From Legionella moravica DSM 19234 (GTDB taxonomy: Bacteria; Pseudomonadota; Gammaproteobacteria; Legionellales; Legionellaceae), in assembly GCF_000423305.1 (NCBI RefSeq), contig NZ_KE384002.1, positions 70,915 through 134,914 on the forward strand: 64,000 nt of DNA. The letters run 5' to 3'. Made by a program: the position numbers and the translations under genes. Below are positions 45,273-54,767 of this stretch, piece by piece (the first letter of the stretch is position 1; every line of letters starts with the position of its first letter). The notes below the pieces were generated by a model. It made no database searches. It saw only the letters and a program-made list of their open reading frames with translations, and was not told the DNA's origin.

Positions 45273-45887
45273 TTATGAGAGGATTTTAGTGGTTAAAACG
45301 AGTTGATTTGTATCGTGTGTAACCAAATAACTGGTTGCTAAACCCGCGAGTAATCCAAACAAATGTCCTTCCCAGGATACTCCTTTTTTTCTTGGGAAAA
45401 TTCCAAAAAAAATACCAGCAAAATAATACAGACTGACTAAACCCAGAATTACTGTAGTTAATGTACCTTGTTGATAAATGTTACAAATCAGAAATCCCCA
45501 GTATCCCGTTATTAATGCACTGGCACCGATATGTAAACCAGGTTTTGCGAAGCACCAGATTGCCAGACCACTCAAAACAGTTATTAATAAAGTCACTGTC
45601 AGATAATAATTAAGGCCATTGATTAGAATGAAATTACTTAATACAAGCAAAGGAATTGAGTTAAAAAATATATGATTAAAGTTGGCATGGAGTAGTGGGG
45701 TACAAATAATTCCAGGTAGTCCTCGAAGGTGCCTCGGAATGATACCCAATAACAGAATTCGTTTGGTAACAAATTGACTAATAAAAAAAATGGACCAGGG
45801 GAGCAGCAAAATAACTCCAAGAACTTTGAAGTTATTTTGCGTTTGCAGGATGATTAAATTAAGGCTGCTGCCGAGTTCATTAATCAT
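45273..45887 (-). CDS. Rhomboid-family intramembrane serine protease
   Basis: 204 residues, six membrane helices. Rhomboid features: HANFNHIFFNSIPLLVL in helix 2, the nucleophile motif HIGASALITGYWGF in helix 4 (GASA where many have GxSG) and WEGHLFGLLAGLATSY with the catalytic His and HxxGxxxG in helix 6. It cleaves membrane proteins within or near the bilayer; target unknown. Overlaps the M23 gene by 4 bp, so they are co-translated. Confidence 0.87.
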   Translation of the reverse strand: MINELGSSLNLIILQTQNNFKVLGVILLLPWSIFFISQFVTKRILLLGIIPRHLRGLPGIICTPLLHANFNHIFFNSIPLLVLSNFILINGLNYYLTVTLLITVLSGLAIWCFAKPGLHIGASALITGYWGFLICNIYQQGTLTTVILGLVSLYYFAGIFFGIFPRKKGVSWEGHLFGLLAGLATSYLVTHDTNQLVLTTKILS

Positions 45888-46777
45888 GATTTGACCATGG
45901 ACGGCTCTTCGTTTTTAACCGTTTTTTTGGGTTGTACCGGTGGTGTTGCAATATTGCGAACAGGTACAAAGAGCAGGGGTTCAACCAACGTTTGATTCAC
46001 TATCATCGACCAATGAAGATGAGGACCTGTTACTCTACCTGTCATTCCTACAAGGCCGAGTTCTTGTCCCTGTTTCACCGGTTCGCCGGATTTTACGAGA
46101 ATTTTGCTCAGGTGAGCATACAGAGAGAATACACCCATGCCATGATCAATAATCACCGTATTTCCAGTAAAAAAATAATCTCCAGTCTCTACAACCATAC
46201 CGTCATTTACTGCATGAATTGGCTCACCTTCTGGTGTTGCGATATCCAGTCCTGAGTGAGGATCTCTGGGTTGTTTGTTATAAACTCTTTTCAAGCCAAA
46301 CAAACTGCTGATAGGTCCTCGTAGAGGCGCTGCAAATTGTTGTTTGAATGGATTGGCATTGGAATAGTTTGCGTAGATTTGGGCTAGTTTGCGGGTTTCC
46401 TTTTCAATACGAACTAAATCCTGAGGTTGTGGATCAACCTTGCTGATGTCTTTGATATTTAAAAATTGTGTTGTGTACAATTTATCACTGACTTGAAATG
46501 GAATGGTGGTTTTTATGGGTTTTGTAAGATCCAGGTATTGAATCGGTTCATTATTAGCTAAAGGTATGGCCACGATAAGCAACCACTGATTCGGTTTGGA
46601 GCTGGGAACGACCGGGATTTTTTTCCCTTGATAAAAAGCTTCAGGTTGTTTGTTAATGTCAATGGGGATAATCGTTAATCCGCCATTTACTGCATGATTT
46701 TCAGGTAAGGCTAGCGCAAAAAGGTGAGCAGACAGACTCCATAAAAATACAGTGACGCTAAGAATTAATTTATTCAT
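45884..46777 (-). CDS. M23-family (LytM) metallopeptidase
   Basis: 297 residues. Signal peptide ending LFALA, a beta-rich N-terminal half (about 25-140), then the lysostaphin-like peptidase domain: DPHSGLDIATPEGEPIHAVN (zinc His and Asp), VIIDHGMGVFSLYAHLSKI, and GPHLHWSM with the last His ligands. All four zinc/catalytic positions are kept, so it should be active. Probably a periplasmic peptidoglycan endopeptidase. It lies 9 bp after xseA. Confidence 0.92.
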   Translation of the reverse strand: MNKLILSVTVFLWSLSAHLFALALPENHAVNGGLTIIPIDINKQPEAFYQGKKIPVVPSSKPNQWLLIVAIPLANNEPIQYLDLTKPIKTTIPFQVSDKLYTTQFLNIKDISKVDPQPQDLVRIEKETRKLAQIYANYSNANPFKQQFAAPLRGPISSLFGLKRVYNKQPRDPHSGLDIATPEGEPIHAVNDGMVVETGDYFFTGNTVIIDHGMGVFSLYAHLSKILVKSGEPVKQGQELGLVGMTGRVTGPHLHWSMIVNQTLVEPLLFVPVRNIATPPVQPKKTVKNEEPSMVKS

Positions 46778-46785
46778 GATTGTTA

Positions 46786-48117
46786 TTAGTCCTTAATGTA
46801 AGTAACTTCACAGGCGATTTGGCCTTCTGCCAAACGCACATTGATTGCATCTCCAATACGTACTTGTTGTGTCGAAAAAATCACTTTATTGTCTATAGTA
46901 GCAATGGCATATCCTCTGTCTAGTGTAGCCAAGGGACTTACTGCGTGCAAAGTTGATAAATTATTTGCCAATTGATGCCTTAATTGGGTGACTTTACTTT
47001 TGGCTTGTAGGATTAATTGCGCCACAATCTGATTCATGTGCAGTTGGGTTTGTTCAATCTTTGTCTTGGGATTGTTAGCCTGCAGCAGAGATAGAAAGCG
47101 AGATACATCATGTTTTTTTCGGTTAATCCATTGTGACTGGTTTGAAATTAATTGGCGTTCAAGATAGTCAATTGTTTGCCAGTAAGCACTGATGGCTTGC
47201 CGTGGTGAGGAGATTTTGTCTAATAAGTGCTTCACTTTTATCTGATGATTCTGCATGAGTCTGTTCTGGGCAGTTTGTAAACGGGCAATGGCGTGATGAA
47301 TACGATTGAATAGCTCAATACAGTTTGGGGTTACGGCATTAGCAGCCGCAGTGGGCGTTTCGGCTCGGAGATCCGCTACAAAATCCGCAATGGTGAAATC
47401 GGTTTCATGCCCTACACCCGATACAATAGGAATGGTACTGGCGGCAATTTCACGGGCTAACTGTTCGTTATTGAATGCCCATAAATCCTCTATACTTCCG
47501 CCGCCGCGAGCCAGTATCAGTACATCGCAGCGAGGGTGAGCATTTGCAAATTGCAACGCTTTAATCAGTTGCTGTGGGGCTGTAGCACCTTGGACTTCGC
47601 TCGGGTAGATGATGATTTTTGCCAAGGGAAAACGTCGCGCCAGGGTAGATAAAATATCACGAAGTGCTGCACCACTGGATGAGGTGATAATACCTATGGT
47701 CTTTGGTATTTCAGGTATCTTTTTTTTCCTGGCTGGATTAAAGAGGCCCTCAGCTGCAAGTTTTTTTTTCAACTCCTCGAATCGCTGGTAGAGTTCGCCT
47801 AAGCCCGCGTCTGTTATTTCGTCGACAATGAGTTGATAATCTCCCCGTGCTTCGTAAAGACTCAATGTACCACTGGCCACGATTTGTTTCCCGTCACCAA
47901 GTTCTCTTGCAGAAGATCCAAAATGTCGATTTTTAAAAAATACGCACCGTATTTGAGCCGAGTTATCTTTCAGCGTAAAATAAAGATGTCCTGATGAGGG
48001 TTTGCTCAAATTTGAAATTTCCCCTTCAACATGAACGACCCCCAATTCATTTTCAAGATAGGATTTTACTTGTCTGTTAAGCTGGCTAACCGAGACAACT
48101 GAAAAATTACCAGTCAT
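46786..48117 (-). CDS. xseA: Exodeoxyribonuclease VII large subunit
   Basis: 443 residues. N-terminal OB domain (VEGEISNLSKPSSGHLYFTL), the catalytic domain with IGIITSSSGAALRDILSTLARR, DVLILARGGGSIEDLWAFN, PIVSGVGHETDFTIADFVAD and RAETPTAAAN, and a long C-terminal coiled coil that binds XseB. First gene of the xseA-M23-rhomboid run. xseB is not in the window. Confidence 0.96.
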   Translation of the reverse strand: MTGNFSVVSVSQLNRQVKSYLENELGVVHVEGEISNLSKPSSGHLYFTLKDNSAQIRCVFFKNRHFGSSARELGDGKQIVASGTLSLYEARGDYQLIVDEITDAGLGELYQRFEELKKKLAAEGLFNPARKKKIPEIPKTIGIITSSSGAALRDILSTLARRFPLAKIIIYPSEVQGATAPQQLIKALQFANAHPRCDVLILARGGGSIEDLWAFNNEQLAREIAASTIPIVSGVGHETDFTIADFVADLRAETPTAAANAVTPNCIELFNRIHHAIARLQTAQNRLMQNHQIKVKHLLDKISSPRQAISAYWQTIDYLERQLISNQSQWINRKKHDVSRFLSLLQANNPKTKIEQTQLHMNQIVAQLILQAKSKVTQLRHQLANNLSTLHAVSPLATLDRGYAIATIDNKVIFSTQQVRIGDAINVRLAEGQIACEVTYIKD

Positions 48118-48267
48118 AATGAAAAAATATCCAACATATCAATCATTTGCTTATACTAACAGATATAAAAAGAATTCAAAATCTATTGAAGCATGTCCCT
48201 ACATGAACTAACTTATTAGATTACGGTAAGTTTATCATTTAATTTTTTGATGGAATAAGGACGTGGC

Positions 48268-49992
48268 ATGAGACATGCGATTTTATTGGTTGCTATTTTT
48301 ACTTCATCGTATGCGACAGCGGATTCTTTATATGATGCTGTTCAACATGGCATGATTTCAAATCCGGATGTTTTGTCTAATACAGCAAAAGGATTGTCGG
48401 CCAAACAAGGAATAGACAAAGCCAAGGGAGCTTATTATCCTACTATTGATGTAACAGGTGGTTTCGGACGAGAGAGAAGTTTAAACCCGACAACTACTGC
48501 GATTGATGATACTAATGTTGCCATATTAGACCGTACCGAATCTGCAGTTGAGTTCAAGCAGAATTTATTTTCAGGCGGCGGGATTGTTAATGAGGTCAAG
48601 CGGAATCAATATTTAACTCAGGGACAAAAGTGGAGAACCCAGGGTGTTGCTGAGGATTTGGCTCTGGATATCACTAAAGCTTATCTGGCTGTGCTAATGA
48701 ATGAGCGCTTGTATGCTTATTCCATAAGTAACCTCGAGGCTCATAAAGCTGTTTTTAAGATGATTAAAGAACGGGCTGATGCAGGAATTTCGCGCGAAGC
48801 TGAAGTGGATCAGGCTGTTGCACGGCTTGCTCTTGCTGAATCCAATAAAATCAGTGCAGAGGCCAACCTTCAGGAAGTGCGAATCAACTACGCAAAACTG
48901 GTAGGAAAATGGCCTGAACATTTAACATGGCCACACATACCGACCGATAAGGAATTGCCAAGCACTCTGGCAATAGCGCTTGAAAAAGGTTTGGATAATC
49001 ATCCTACTGTTAAATCCAGTTATGCTGACATTAAGCAAGCTAAAGCTCAGTATGAGGTAGCCAGAGCAGCATATTATCCTAAAGTTGATTTGGTGTTGAG
49101 TGCTTCCAAAAACAGAAACCTTAGCGGTTTGGTTGGCCCCAATAATTCGGATCTTGCTGCAATTCGAATGAACTATAATGCGTTTCGTGGTGGCGCAGAC
49201 GAGGCTTTTGTGCGTCAGACAGCTTATCAGGTACAGGAAGCATATGAAGTAAAAAATCGCAGTTTGCTTCAATTGAAAGAAGCAATCCGTTTGTCCTGGA
49301 ATGCTTATACTTCGGCAGCGCTTAGAATAAAGCCTCTAAAAACTCACGTCGTTGCTTCAAAAAAGACACGTGCTGCATATCAGGATGAGTTTAAGGTAGG
49401 AAAAAGAACCTTGCTCGACTTGCTGGATTCCCAGAATGAGTATTATCAATCAGAAATTGAGCTGGCTCGGGGCCAAAATGACGAGATGCTGTCTCGCTTT
49501 AGAATTCTGAATGGTATGGGTAAATTATTGAATTATTTAAAATTAAGATTGCCTGTCAATGTGGTAAATAACGATGTATTTAGCTCAGCTCAGACGCATA
49601 TCCTGTTAAATAAAAAGATGGATGAGATACCTTATCCTAATGATACGGATCGCCCCATGCTTTTAGCTCAGCCTGTTAAAAATATGGAAACGACTCCAAT
49701 TAATAAGGCGATAATCGATAAGAACACTACTTATCCTCAGCAAGTAACCCCTAAATTATGGTATGTTTCAGCGGGTGTGTTTGATGTGAAAAGTAATGCT
49801 GTTGCTTTGGTAAATCGCTTGCAAGGACTTGGTTTTTCAGCCTTCATGACTGAGTGTGATAATCGCCTGACTGTACTTGTAGGGCCTTATGAATATCGCG
49901 GGCATGCGGGGAATGGAATGGAACGATTAAAGGAACTGGCTCATGTACAAGGGGTACTTGTTACATTCAAAAATAAGCCCCAAAAAGCATAA
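48268..49992 (+). CDS. TolC-family outer-membrane protein with C-terminal SPOR-like domain (LapE-like)
   Basis: 574 residues. Signal peptide 1-18, then two outer-membrane-efflux repeats (about 20-430) with SLYDAVQHGMISNPDVLSNT, VEFKQNLFSGGGIVNEV, VGKRTLLDLLDSQNEYYQSE. TolC proteins usually end soon after this. Here about 140 more residues follow, closing with LWYVSAGVFDVKSNAVALVN, then RLQGLGFSAF and LTVLVGPYEY, which read as a SPOR peptidoglycan-binding domain. Next to lapG and lapD it is probably the outer-membrane pore of a type I secretion system exporting a Lap-regulated adhesin. Its end overlaps lapG by 50 bp. Confidence 0.85.
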   Translation: MRHAILLVAIFTSSYATADSLYDAVQHGMISNPDVLSNTAKGLSAKQGIDKAKGAYYPTIDVTGGFGRERSLNPTTTAIDDTNVAILDRTESAVEFKQNLFSGGGIVNEVKRNQYLTQGQKWRTQGVAEDLALDITKAYLAVLMNERLYAYSISNLEAHKAVFKMIKERADAGISREAEVDQAVARLALAESNKISAEANLQEVRINYAKLVGKWPEHLTWPHIPTDKELPSTLAIALEKGLDNHPTVKSSYADIKQAKAQYEVARAAYYPKVDLVLSASKNRNLSGLVGPNNSDLAAIRMNYNAFRGGADEAFVRQTAYQVQEAYEVKNRSLLQLKEAIRLSWNAYTSAALRIKPLKTHVVASKKTRAAYQDEFKVGKRTLLDLLDSQNEYYQSEIELARGQNDEMLSRFRILNGMGKLLNYLKLRLPVNVVNNDVFSSAQTHILLNKKMDEIPYPNDTDRPMLLAQPVKNMETTPINKAIIDKNTTYPQQVTPKLWYVSAGVFDVKSNAVALVNRLQGLGFSAFMTECDNRLTVLVGPYEYRGHAGNGMERLKELAHVQGVLVTFKNKPQKA

Positions 49993-50632
49993 TCGAACGC
50001 TAGGTACATTTTTTTTGATGTGCCTGGCTTTTTTTTATTTAACCAGCTCCTGTCTTCATGCTTCAGCACCCGTAACTATTGAAAAAATTCACCAAATGGA
50101 GCTTAAATCCCAAGGTGATATTAAAAAAAGATTTCGAGCCTGGGTTAATTTAATAAAAGATCTTGAGAATAAATCTGAAGACATCAAGTTAGAGAAAGTA
50201 AATTCTTTTTTTAATCAATTCAATTATGAATCCGATCTGCAATCCCAGGGTGTGGAAGATTATTGGAAATCTCCTGAGGAATTCATTATCGATGGCGGGG
50301 GGGATTGCGAAGATTTTGCGATAATTAAATATTTCACTTTAATTGCCCTGGGAGTGCCAACAGAGCGGTTAAGAATTACTTATGTTACATCCCTTAAATT
50401 AAATCAGGCACATATGGTTTTGTCTTACTATCCAACTCCTGAAGCAGAGCCTCTTATATTAGACAGTTTGGAGCCTGACATCATGCGGGCATCCAAGCGT
50501 AAAGATCTCAAACCAATATACAGTTTTAATGGTGAAGGTTTATGGCTGGCCAAACAACGGGGTCAAAGTTCCTTTATGGGGCAATCCAACGGTTTGGGCA
50601 AATGGGATGAATTAATGAAGCGTATGCACTAA
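49943..50632 (+). CDS. lapG: LapG-type periplasmic cysteine protease (transglutaminase-like)
   Basis: 229 residues. A basic N-region is followed by a hydrophobic signal segment (TFFLMCLAFFYLTS). Bacterial transglutaminase-like Cys protease domain: GGGGDCEDFAIIKYF with Cys122 nucleophile, NQAHMVLSYY with the catalytic His, and LILDSLEPDI with the Asp. L. pneumophila LapG is a structurally characterised calcium-dependent protease that clips the surface adhesin when c-di-GMP is low. An in-frame ATG at 50018 is a possible alternative start but would shorten the signal. A G7 run lies just before the Cys codon. Confidence 0.9.
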   Translation: MYKGYLLHSKISPKKHNRTLGTFFLMCLAFFYLTSSCLHASAPVTIEKIHQMELKSQGDIKKRFRAWVNLIKDLENKSEDIKLEKVNSFFNQFNYESDLQSQGVEDYWKSPEEFIIDGGGDCEDFAIIKYFTLIALGVPTERLRITYVTSLKLNQAHMVLSYYPTPEAEPLILDSLEPDIMRASKRKDLKPIYSFNGEGLWLAKQRGQSSFMGQSNGLGKWDELMKRMH

Positions 50633-50645
50633 AAGGTGAAAGACC

Positions 50646-52565
50646 ATGACACTGAACAAGAAAATGGCATTATGTGTTTTAATGATGTTACTCCTCGTTT
50701 TTATTGGCACTTATTTCATAACGATGAATAATGCCCGCAACTTTTTTATCCAGCAACTGGAGAGCAATGCTCAGGATACGGCTACCTCATTAGGATTGTC
50801 GTTATCTCAATCATTATTAAATCATGATCTGCCAACTGTGAATTCCATGGTTCAAGCAGTATTTGATAGAGGCTATTTTTCTTTTATTCAGGTAAAAGAC
50901 ATCAAGGGTAAAGTCATCGTGACCAAACAATTTGTGTCGCCGCACAATAACATACCTCAGTGGTTTGTCCATTTGATCCAATGGCCCTTAACTAAAAAGA
51001 ACTCATTGGTTATGGATGGATGGATGCAGGCAGGGGAGGTATCTGTGATCAGTGATCCCAATAATGTCTATTCTTCTTTGTGGCGAAACGCTGTTGAAAT
51101 GGTTAAGGCATATTTTGTATTTGCTTTAGCTGCCTTGCTCTTAACTTATGGGTTCATTCAGTTATTGATGAGACCCTTAAAAAGAGTCACTTCACAGGCT
51201 TTAGCAATCTCAGAGCATGAGTTTCCCATCGAAACGCACATACCTCGTACTCCAGAGTTGAAGCAGGTGACCCTTGCAATGAATCAGATGGTGTTAAAAA
51301 TTAAATCATTATTTGAAGACCAATTACAGCAAGCCGAACTATTGCGGGTACAGGTTTATCAGGATCCTCTGACTGGATTAAGTAACCGGCGTTATTTTTT
51401 ACAGCAATTATCTGCAATTTTAGATAATGAGGATGAGTATATTCCCGGTTATGTCTTAATGATCGTTATTGATGGTCTGGATGAGCTGAATCATAAACAG
51501 GGTTATCAGCAGGGTGATAACCTGGTTTTACTCGTTGCAAAAATATGCAAGGAATTCTGGAGTGACTCTTCGGTCAGTTCAATTGCACGAATTAGTGGAA
51601 GTACCTTTGCTTTAATTAGCCATGAACTCGATCCTGAGATATTTGATAACCAATGTATGGAGTTTGAAAGTAGCTTAAGGCAGGCAATCAGTGACATTAA
51701 ATTGTGTCAGGCTCATATGGGAGCTTCTGGTTATTTTGCTCATCAAAGTGTATCCAATTTATTATCCATGGTTGATTTGTCGGTTAAAAAAGCCCGGGAA
51801 CAGCAGGTTTTTTATTGTCAAAAAGAACATGATACCTTTAAGTATCGACGGTTAATTACCCGTGATGATGTGGTTACATTCTTAAACCAAAAAAGGATAC
51901 ATTTATATGCGCAAGGGGTGACCAACGGTAAAGAATATTTACACAAAGAAATCTTCGTAAGAATTCTCGATCTGAATAATGATCAGTTGGGTGCTGGTTA
52001 TTTTATGCCGGCAGCTGAAAAAATGGGATTGGCATATCTGATTGACCAGTACGTTCTTAACGAGTTGGCTGCCAAAAAAATTGCTTCCAATGAGTGTTTT
52101 GCGTTGAATGTATCTGAAGATACTTTAGTGAATAATGAGCATCGAGATGCTTATTTACATCAATTAAAAAAAATACCCCAGGCTGTATTAAAAAATCTGT
52201 CATTAGAAATAAGCGAGAGTAAAGTTCTTGAATCATTCACAGAAGTGAAATTATTTGCAAAACAAGTGCAAAAATTGGGTGTAAAGATTGGTGTGGATCG
52301 AGTTGGAATTCATTTTTCTCCTTTGCATTATTTAAGTGAGCTTCATGTTGATTACTTAAAATTGCATGGAAGTCTGGTGCAGGATATTGATGAAAATGAA
52401 AGTAAGCAGTTTTTTATACACTATTTTAACGAGATGGCAAAAACACTCGATATTCAGGTCATTGCTACGCAGGTAGAACAGGAAGCTCAATGGCATGCAC
52501 TGGAGCTGGTCCACGTTTCCTGGGGGCAAGGGCGTTACCTTGATCCCATTGTTTTATTAGATTAA
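50646..52565 (+). CDS. lapD: LapD-type c-di-GMP receptor with degenerate GGDEF and EAL domains
   Basis: 639 residues. Membrane helix 1 (about 8-26), periplasmic LapD/MoxY-N domain (about 27-150), helix 2 (about 152-176), HAMP (about 176-230), GGDEF-like (about 240-380) and EAL-like (about 400-639). The GGDEF signature is replaced by SGSTF (ARISGSTFALIS) and the EAL motif by EIF (HKEIFVRILD), so neither cyclase nor phosphodiesterase activity is expected. LapD binds c-di-GMP and sequesters LapG. Only 13 bp separates it from lapG. Confidence 0.9.
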   Translation: MTLNKKMALCVLMMLLLVFIGTYFITMNNARNFFIQQLESNAQDTATSLGLSLSQSLLNHDLPTVNSMVQAVFDRGYFSFIQVKDIKGKVIVTKQFVSPHNNIPQWFVHLIQWPLTKKNSLVMDGWMQAGEVSVISDPNNVYSSLWRNAVEMVKAYFVFALAALLLTYGFIQLLMRPLKRVTSQALAISEHEFPIETHIPRTPELKQVTLAMNQMVLKIKSLFEDQLQQAELLRVQVYQDPLTGLSNRRYFLQQLSAILDNEDEYIPGYVLMIVIDGLDELNHKQGYQQGDNLVLLVAKICKEFWSDSSVSSIARISGSTFALISHELDPEIFDNQCMEFESSLRQAISDIKLCQAHMGASGYFAHQSVSNLLSMVDLSVKKAREQQVFYCQKEHDTFKYRRLITRDDVVTFLNQKRIHLYAQGVTNGKEYLHKEIFVRILDLNNDQLGAGYFMPAAEKMGLAYLIDQYVLNELAAKKIASNECFALNVSEDTLVNNEHRDAYLHQLKKIPQAVLKNLSLEISESKVLESFTEVKLFAKQVQKLGVKIGVDRVGIHFSPLHYLSELHVDYLKLHGSLVQDIDENESKQFFIHYFNEMAKTLDIQVIATQVEQEAQWHALELVHVSWGQGRYLDPIVLLD

Positions 52566-52741
52566 TGGATGTTGCTTCACGCTACCTTCCCAACCGGTAA
52601 GAGGAAAGGTTGATCTCTCATTACATTCGGAATAATGTTGCATGGGGGGGTAGAGAAGTTATTATTTGAAGAGCTAAGCCTCTGTAAAATAAATCAAGAA
52701 TACGTTATGATGAGGCTTCGATAAATCACAATAAAAATAAT

Positions 52742-53464
52742 ATGAACTCTTATCGCACCCGGAAAACGTATTTTTTCATACCATTCTTATTGTTGTTAAC
52801 GAGTATTATTTTAACTGGATGTGTTGATTTATCCGGTTCCCGAAGTGCTTATAGAAAAAAAGTGACACATCATACAAGCACTGGGCAAAATAATACGTCA
52901 AAAGTGAATTCAGCACCTGCTAAAAAGGGCGAAGTGCATACCATGCGCGGTGGATTAGGTATTTTCAGCAAGGGAATGAATCAATTAAGAGATACTGTAG
53001 CGGACAAATATCATATCTCTTCCCGAAGTACCATGTGGTATAACGCCGGTGAAGTCAGTCGAAACATCATCACTCGCTATTACAAACAAAAAGATCACAG
53101 GCCTATAATTTTAGTTGGCCATTCATTAGGAGCCAACGAGCAGATTAAGGTTGCGCGTAATCTTAATGGAGCGGGTGTACCCGTTGCTCTGTTAGTTACC
53201 GTTGATGCCGTATCTCAAACCATAGTACCTCCAAATGTAAAACAGGTGCTAAATGTTTATAAACCCGGTTACGTTCCCATGTTTAGTGGCCTGAAGCTAA
53301 GGGCGGTGAATCCTGAAGCAACACACATTGAAAATGTTAATGTGAATACATTAAAAGAGGTTAGTGTAAATCACTTCACTATTGATAAAGATAAAGTCGT
53401 ACAGGCGATGATTTTGGATAAAGTTGAAAAGGTGTTAATTGATGGAAATAGTAAGGGCGCATAA
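52742..53464 (+). CDS. Lipoprotein with alpha/beta-hydrolase-like GHSLG motif
   Basis: 240 residues. Type II signal peptide with lipobox LTGC at about 27. After a Ser/Thr/Lys-rich linker, the globular part has VHTMRGGLGIFSKGMNQLRD, RPIILVGHSLGANEQIKVAR with the nucleophile-elbow GHSLG, and a following VTVDAVSQT strand. A later NVNTLKEVSVNHFTID could supply the His. Lipase, esterase or thioesterase activity is possible; members are common in Legionella as far as I recall. The stop lies 23 bp inside the next gene. Confidence 0.72.
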   Translation: MNSYRTRKTYFFIPFLLLLTSIILTGCVDLSGSRSAYRKKVTHHTSTGQNNTSKVNSAPAKKGEVHTMRGGLGIFSKGMNQLRDTVADKYHISSRSTMWYNAGEVSRNIITRYYKQKDHRPIILVGHSLGANEQIKVARNLNGAGVPVALLVTVDAVSQTIVPPNVKQVLNVYKPGYVPMFSGLKLRAVNPEATHIENVNVNTLKEVSVNHFTIDKDKVVQAMILDKVEKVLIDGNSKGA

Positions 53465-54767
53465 AGACTGTATATCTCCTCGTATCTGTGTTATTGGAGC
53501 TGGCCCGAGTGGAATCGCAGCAATTAAAAACTTACAGGAACAAGGTTTAACCAGTATCACGGCTTTTGAAAAAAACAATCAAATAGGTGGCAATTGGGTA
53601 TATGATGAGAATAATAATCATTCAAGTGTCTATGAAACCACTCATATTATAAGTTCAAAGAGATGGTCACAGTTTGAAGACTTTCCTATGCCTGCGGAAT
53701 ATTCTGATTATCCATCTCATGCACAGTTATTAAATTATTTTAAGAGTTACGCAGAACATTTCGATCTGAACAAATATGTTCGTTTTAATACCACAGTTTT
53801 GAAAGTCACGCGAACTGAAGAGCAGAAATGGAATGTCCTTTATGAAGACTCACAAGGTACTCATGAGGAATGTTATGACTATTTGTTAGTTGCAAATGGC
53901 CATCATTGGGATCCCACTATGCCTGAGTATCAGGGGGAATTTACCGGTGAGGTGCTTCATTCCCATCAATATAAAAAGGCATCGACCTTTAAAGATAAGC
54001 GAGTATTAGTCGTAGGTGGTGGAAACTCAGCTTGTGATGTGGCAGTAGAAATTTCCCGAGTGTCTCCTAAAACCTGTATCAGCATGCGCAGAGGCTATCA
54101 TATATTCCCCAAATTTATTTTTGGTAAACCTACTGACGTTGCTGTAGCTAAAATTCAATGGATGCCATCCTGGTTAAGACAGAAATTTATCAGCCTGGTA
54201 GTTCGAGGCTTGCAGGGACGTTATGGTAAATACAAATTAATGAAACCCGATTGTGGCCCTCTGGAAATACATCCAACAATCAATTCGGAATTATTGTACT
54301 TTATTCGTCATGGAAAAATTTTGCCTCGTCCTGGCATTTCCCACTTCGATGGGAATGTAGTGCATTTTACTGACGGCAGCAACGATGAGTTTGATACGGT
54401 CATTTTTGCGACTGGCTATCAAATCAGTTTTCCATTTTTTGATAAAGAATGCCTGGATTTTAGCAATTCCACCAAAATTCCTCTGTATCGAAAAATGATG
54501 CATCCCGAATTTGATAATTTGTATTTTATCGGTTTGTGCCAGCCTCAAGGGTGTATTTGGCCACTCGCTGATTATCAATCGAAAATTGTTGCACGCATCA
54601 TTACTGGAAGTTTAAAGCGACCAGAGCAATTGCATAAAAAAATAGAGAAAGAGATTAATAAACCGCATTATCGTTTTAAATCCAACAGGCGTCATGCCCT
54701 GGAAGTTGACTATCACCGGTTTCGTCGTGAATTATTGGAAATGCTGGATCAAAAACGATTTGGTTGA
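53442..54767 (+). CDS. Flavin-containing monooxygenase
   Basis: 441 residues from the ATG at 53442; AAAAGGTG precedes it. FAD site ICVIGAGPSGIAAIKNLQEQ, NADPH site VLVVGGGNSACDVAVEIS, and the FMO fingerprint FTGEVLHSHQYKK (FxGxxxHxxxY). FMOs oxygenate nitrogen or sulfur in small molecules; class A FMO-like proteins also perform Baeyer-Villiger reactions. Substrate unknown. Overlap with the lipoprotein gene suggests coexpression. Confidence 0.88.
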   Translation: MEIVRAHKDCISPRICVIGAGPSGIAAIKNLQEQGLTSITAFEKNNQIGGNWVYDENNNHSSVYETTHIISSKRWSQFEDFPMPAEYSDYPSHAQLLNYFKSYAEHFDLNKYVRFNTTVLKVTRTEEQKWNVLYEDSQGTHEECYDYLLVANGHHWDPTMPEYQGEFTGEVLHSHQYKKASTFKDKRVLVVGGGNSACDVAVEISRVSPKTCISMRRGYHIFPKFIFGKPTDVAVAKIQWMPSWLRQKFISLVVRGLQGRYGKYKLMKPDCGPLEIHPTINSELLYFIRHGKILPRPGISHFDGNVVHFTDGSNDEFDTVIFATGYQISFPFFDKECLDFSNSTKIPLYRKMMHPEFDNLYFIGLCQPQGCIWPLADYQSKIVARIITGSLKRPEQLHKKIEKEINKPHYRFKSNRRHALEVDYHRFRRELLEMLDQKRFG

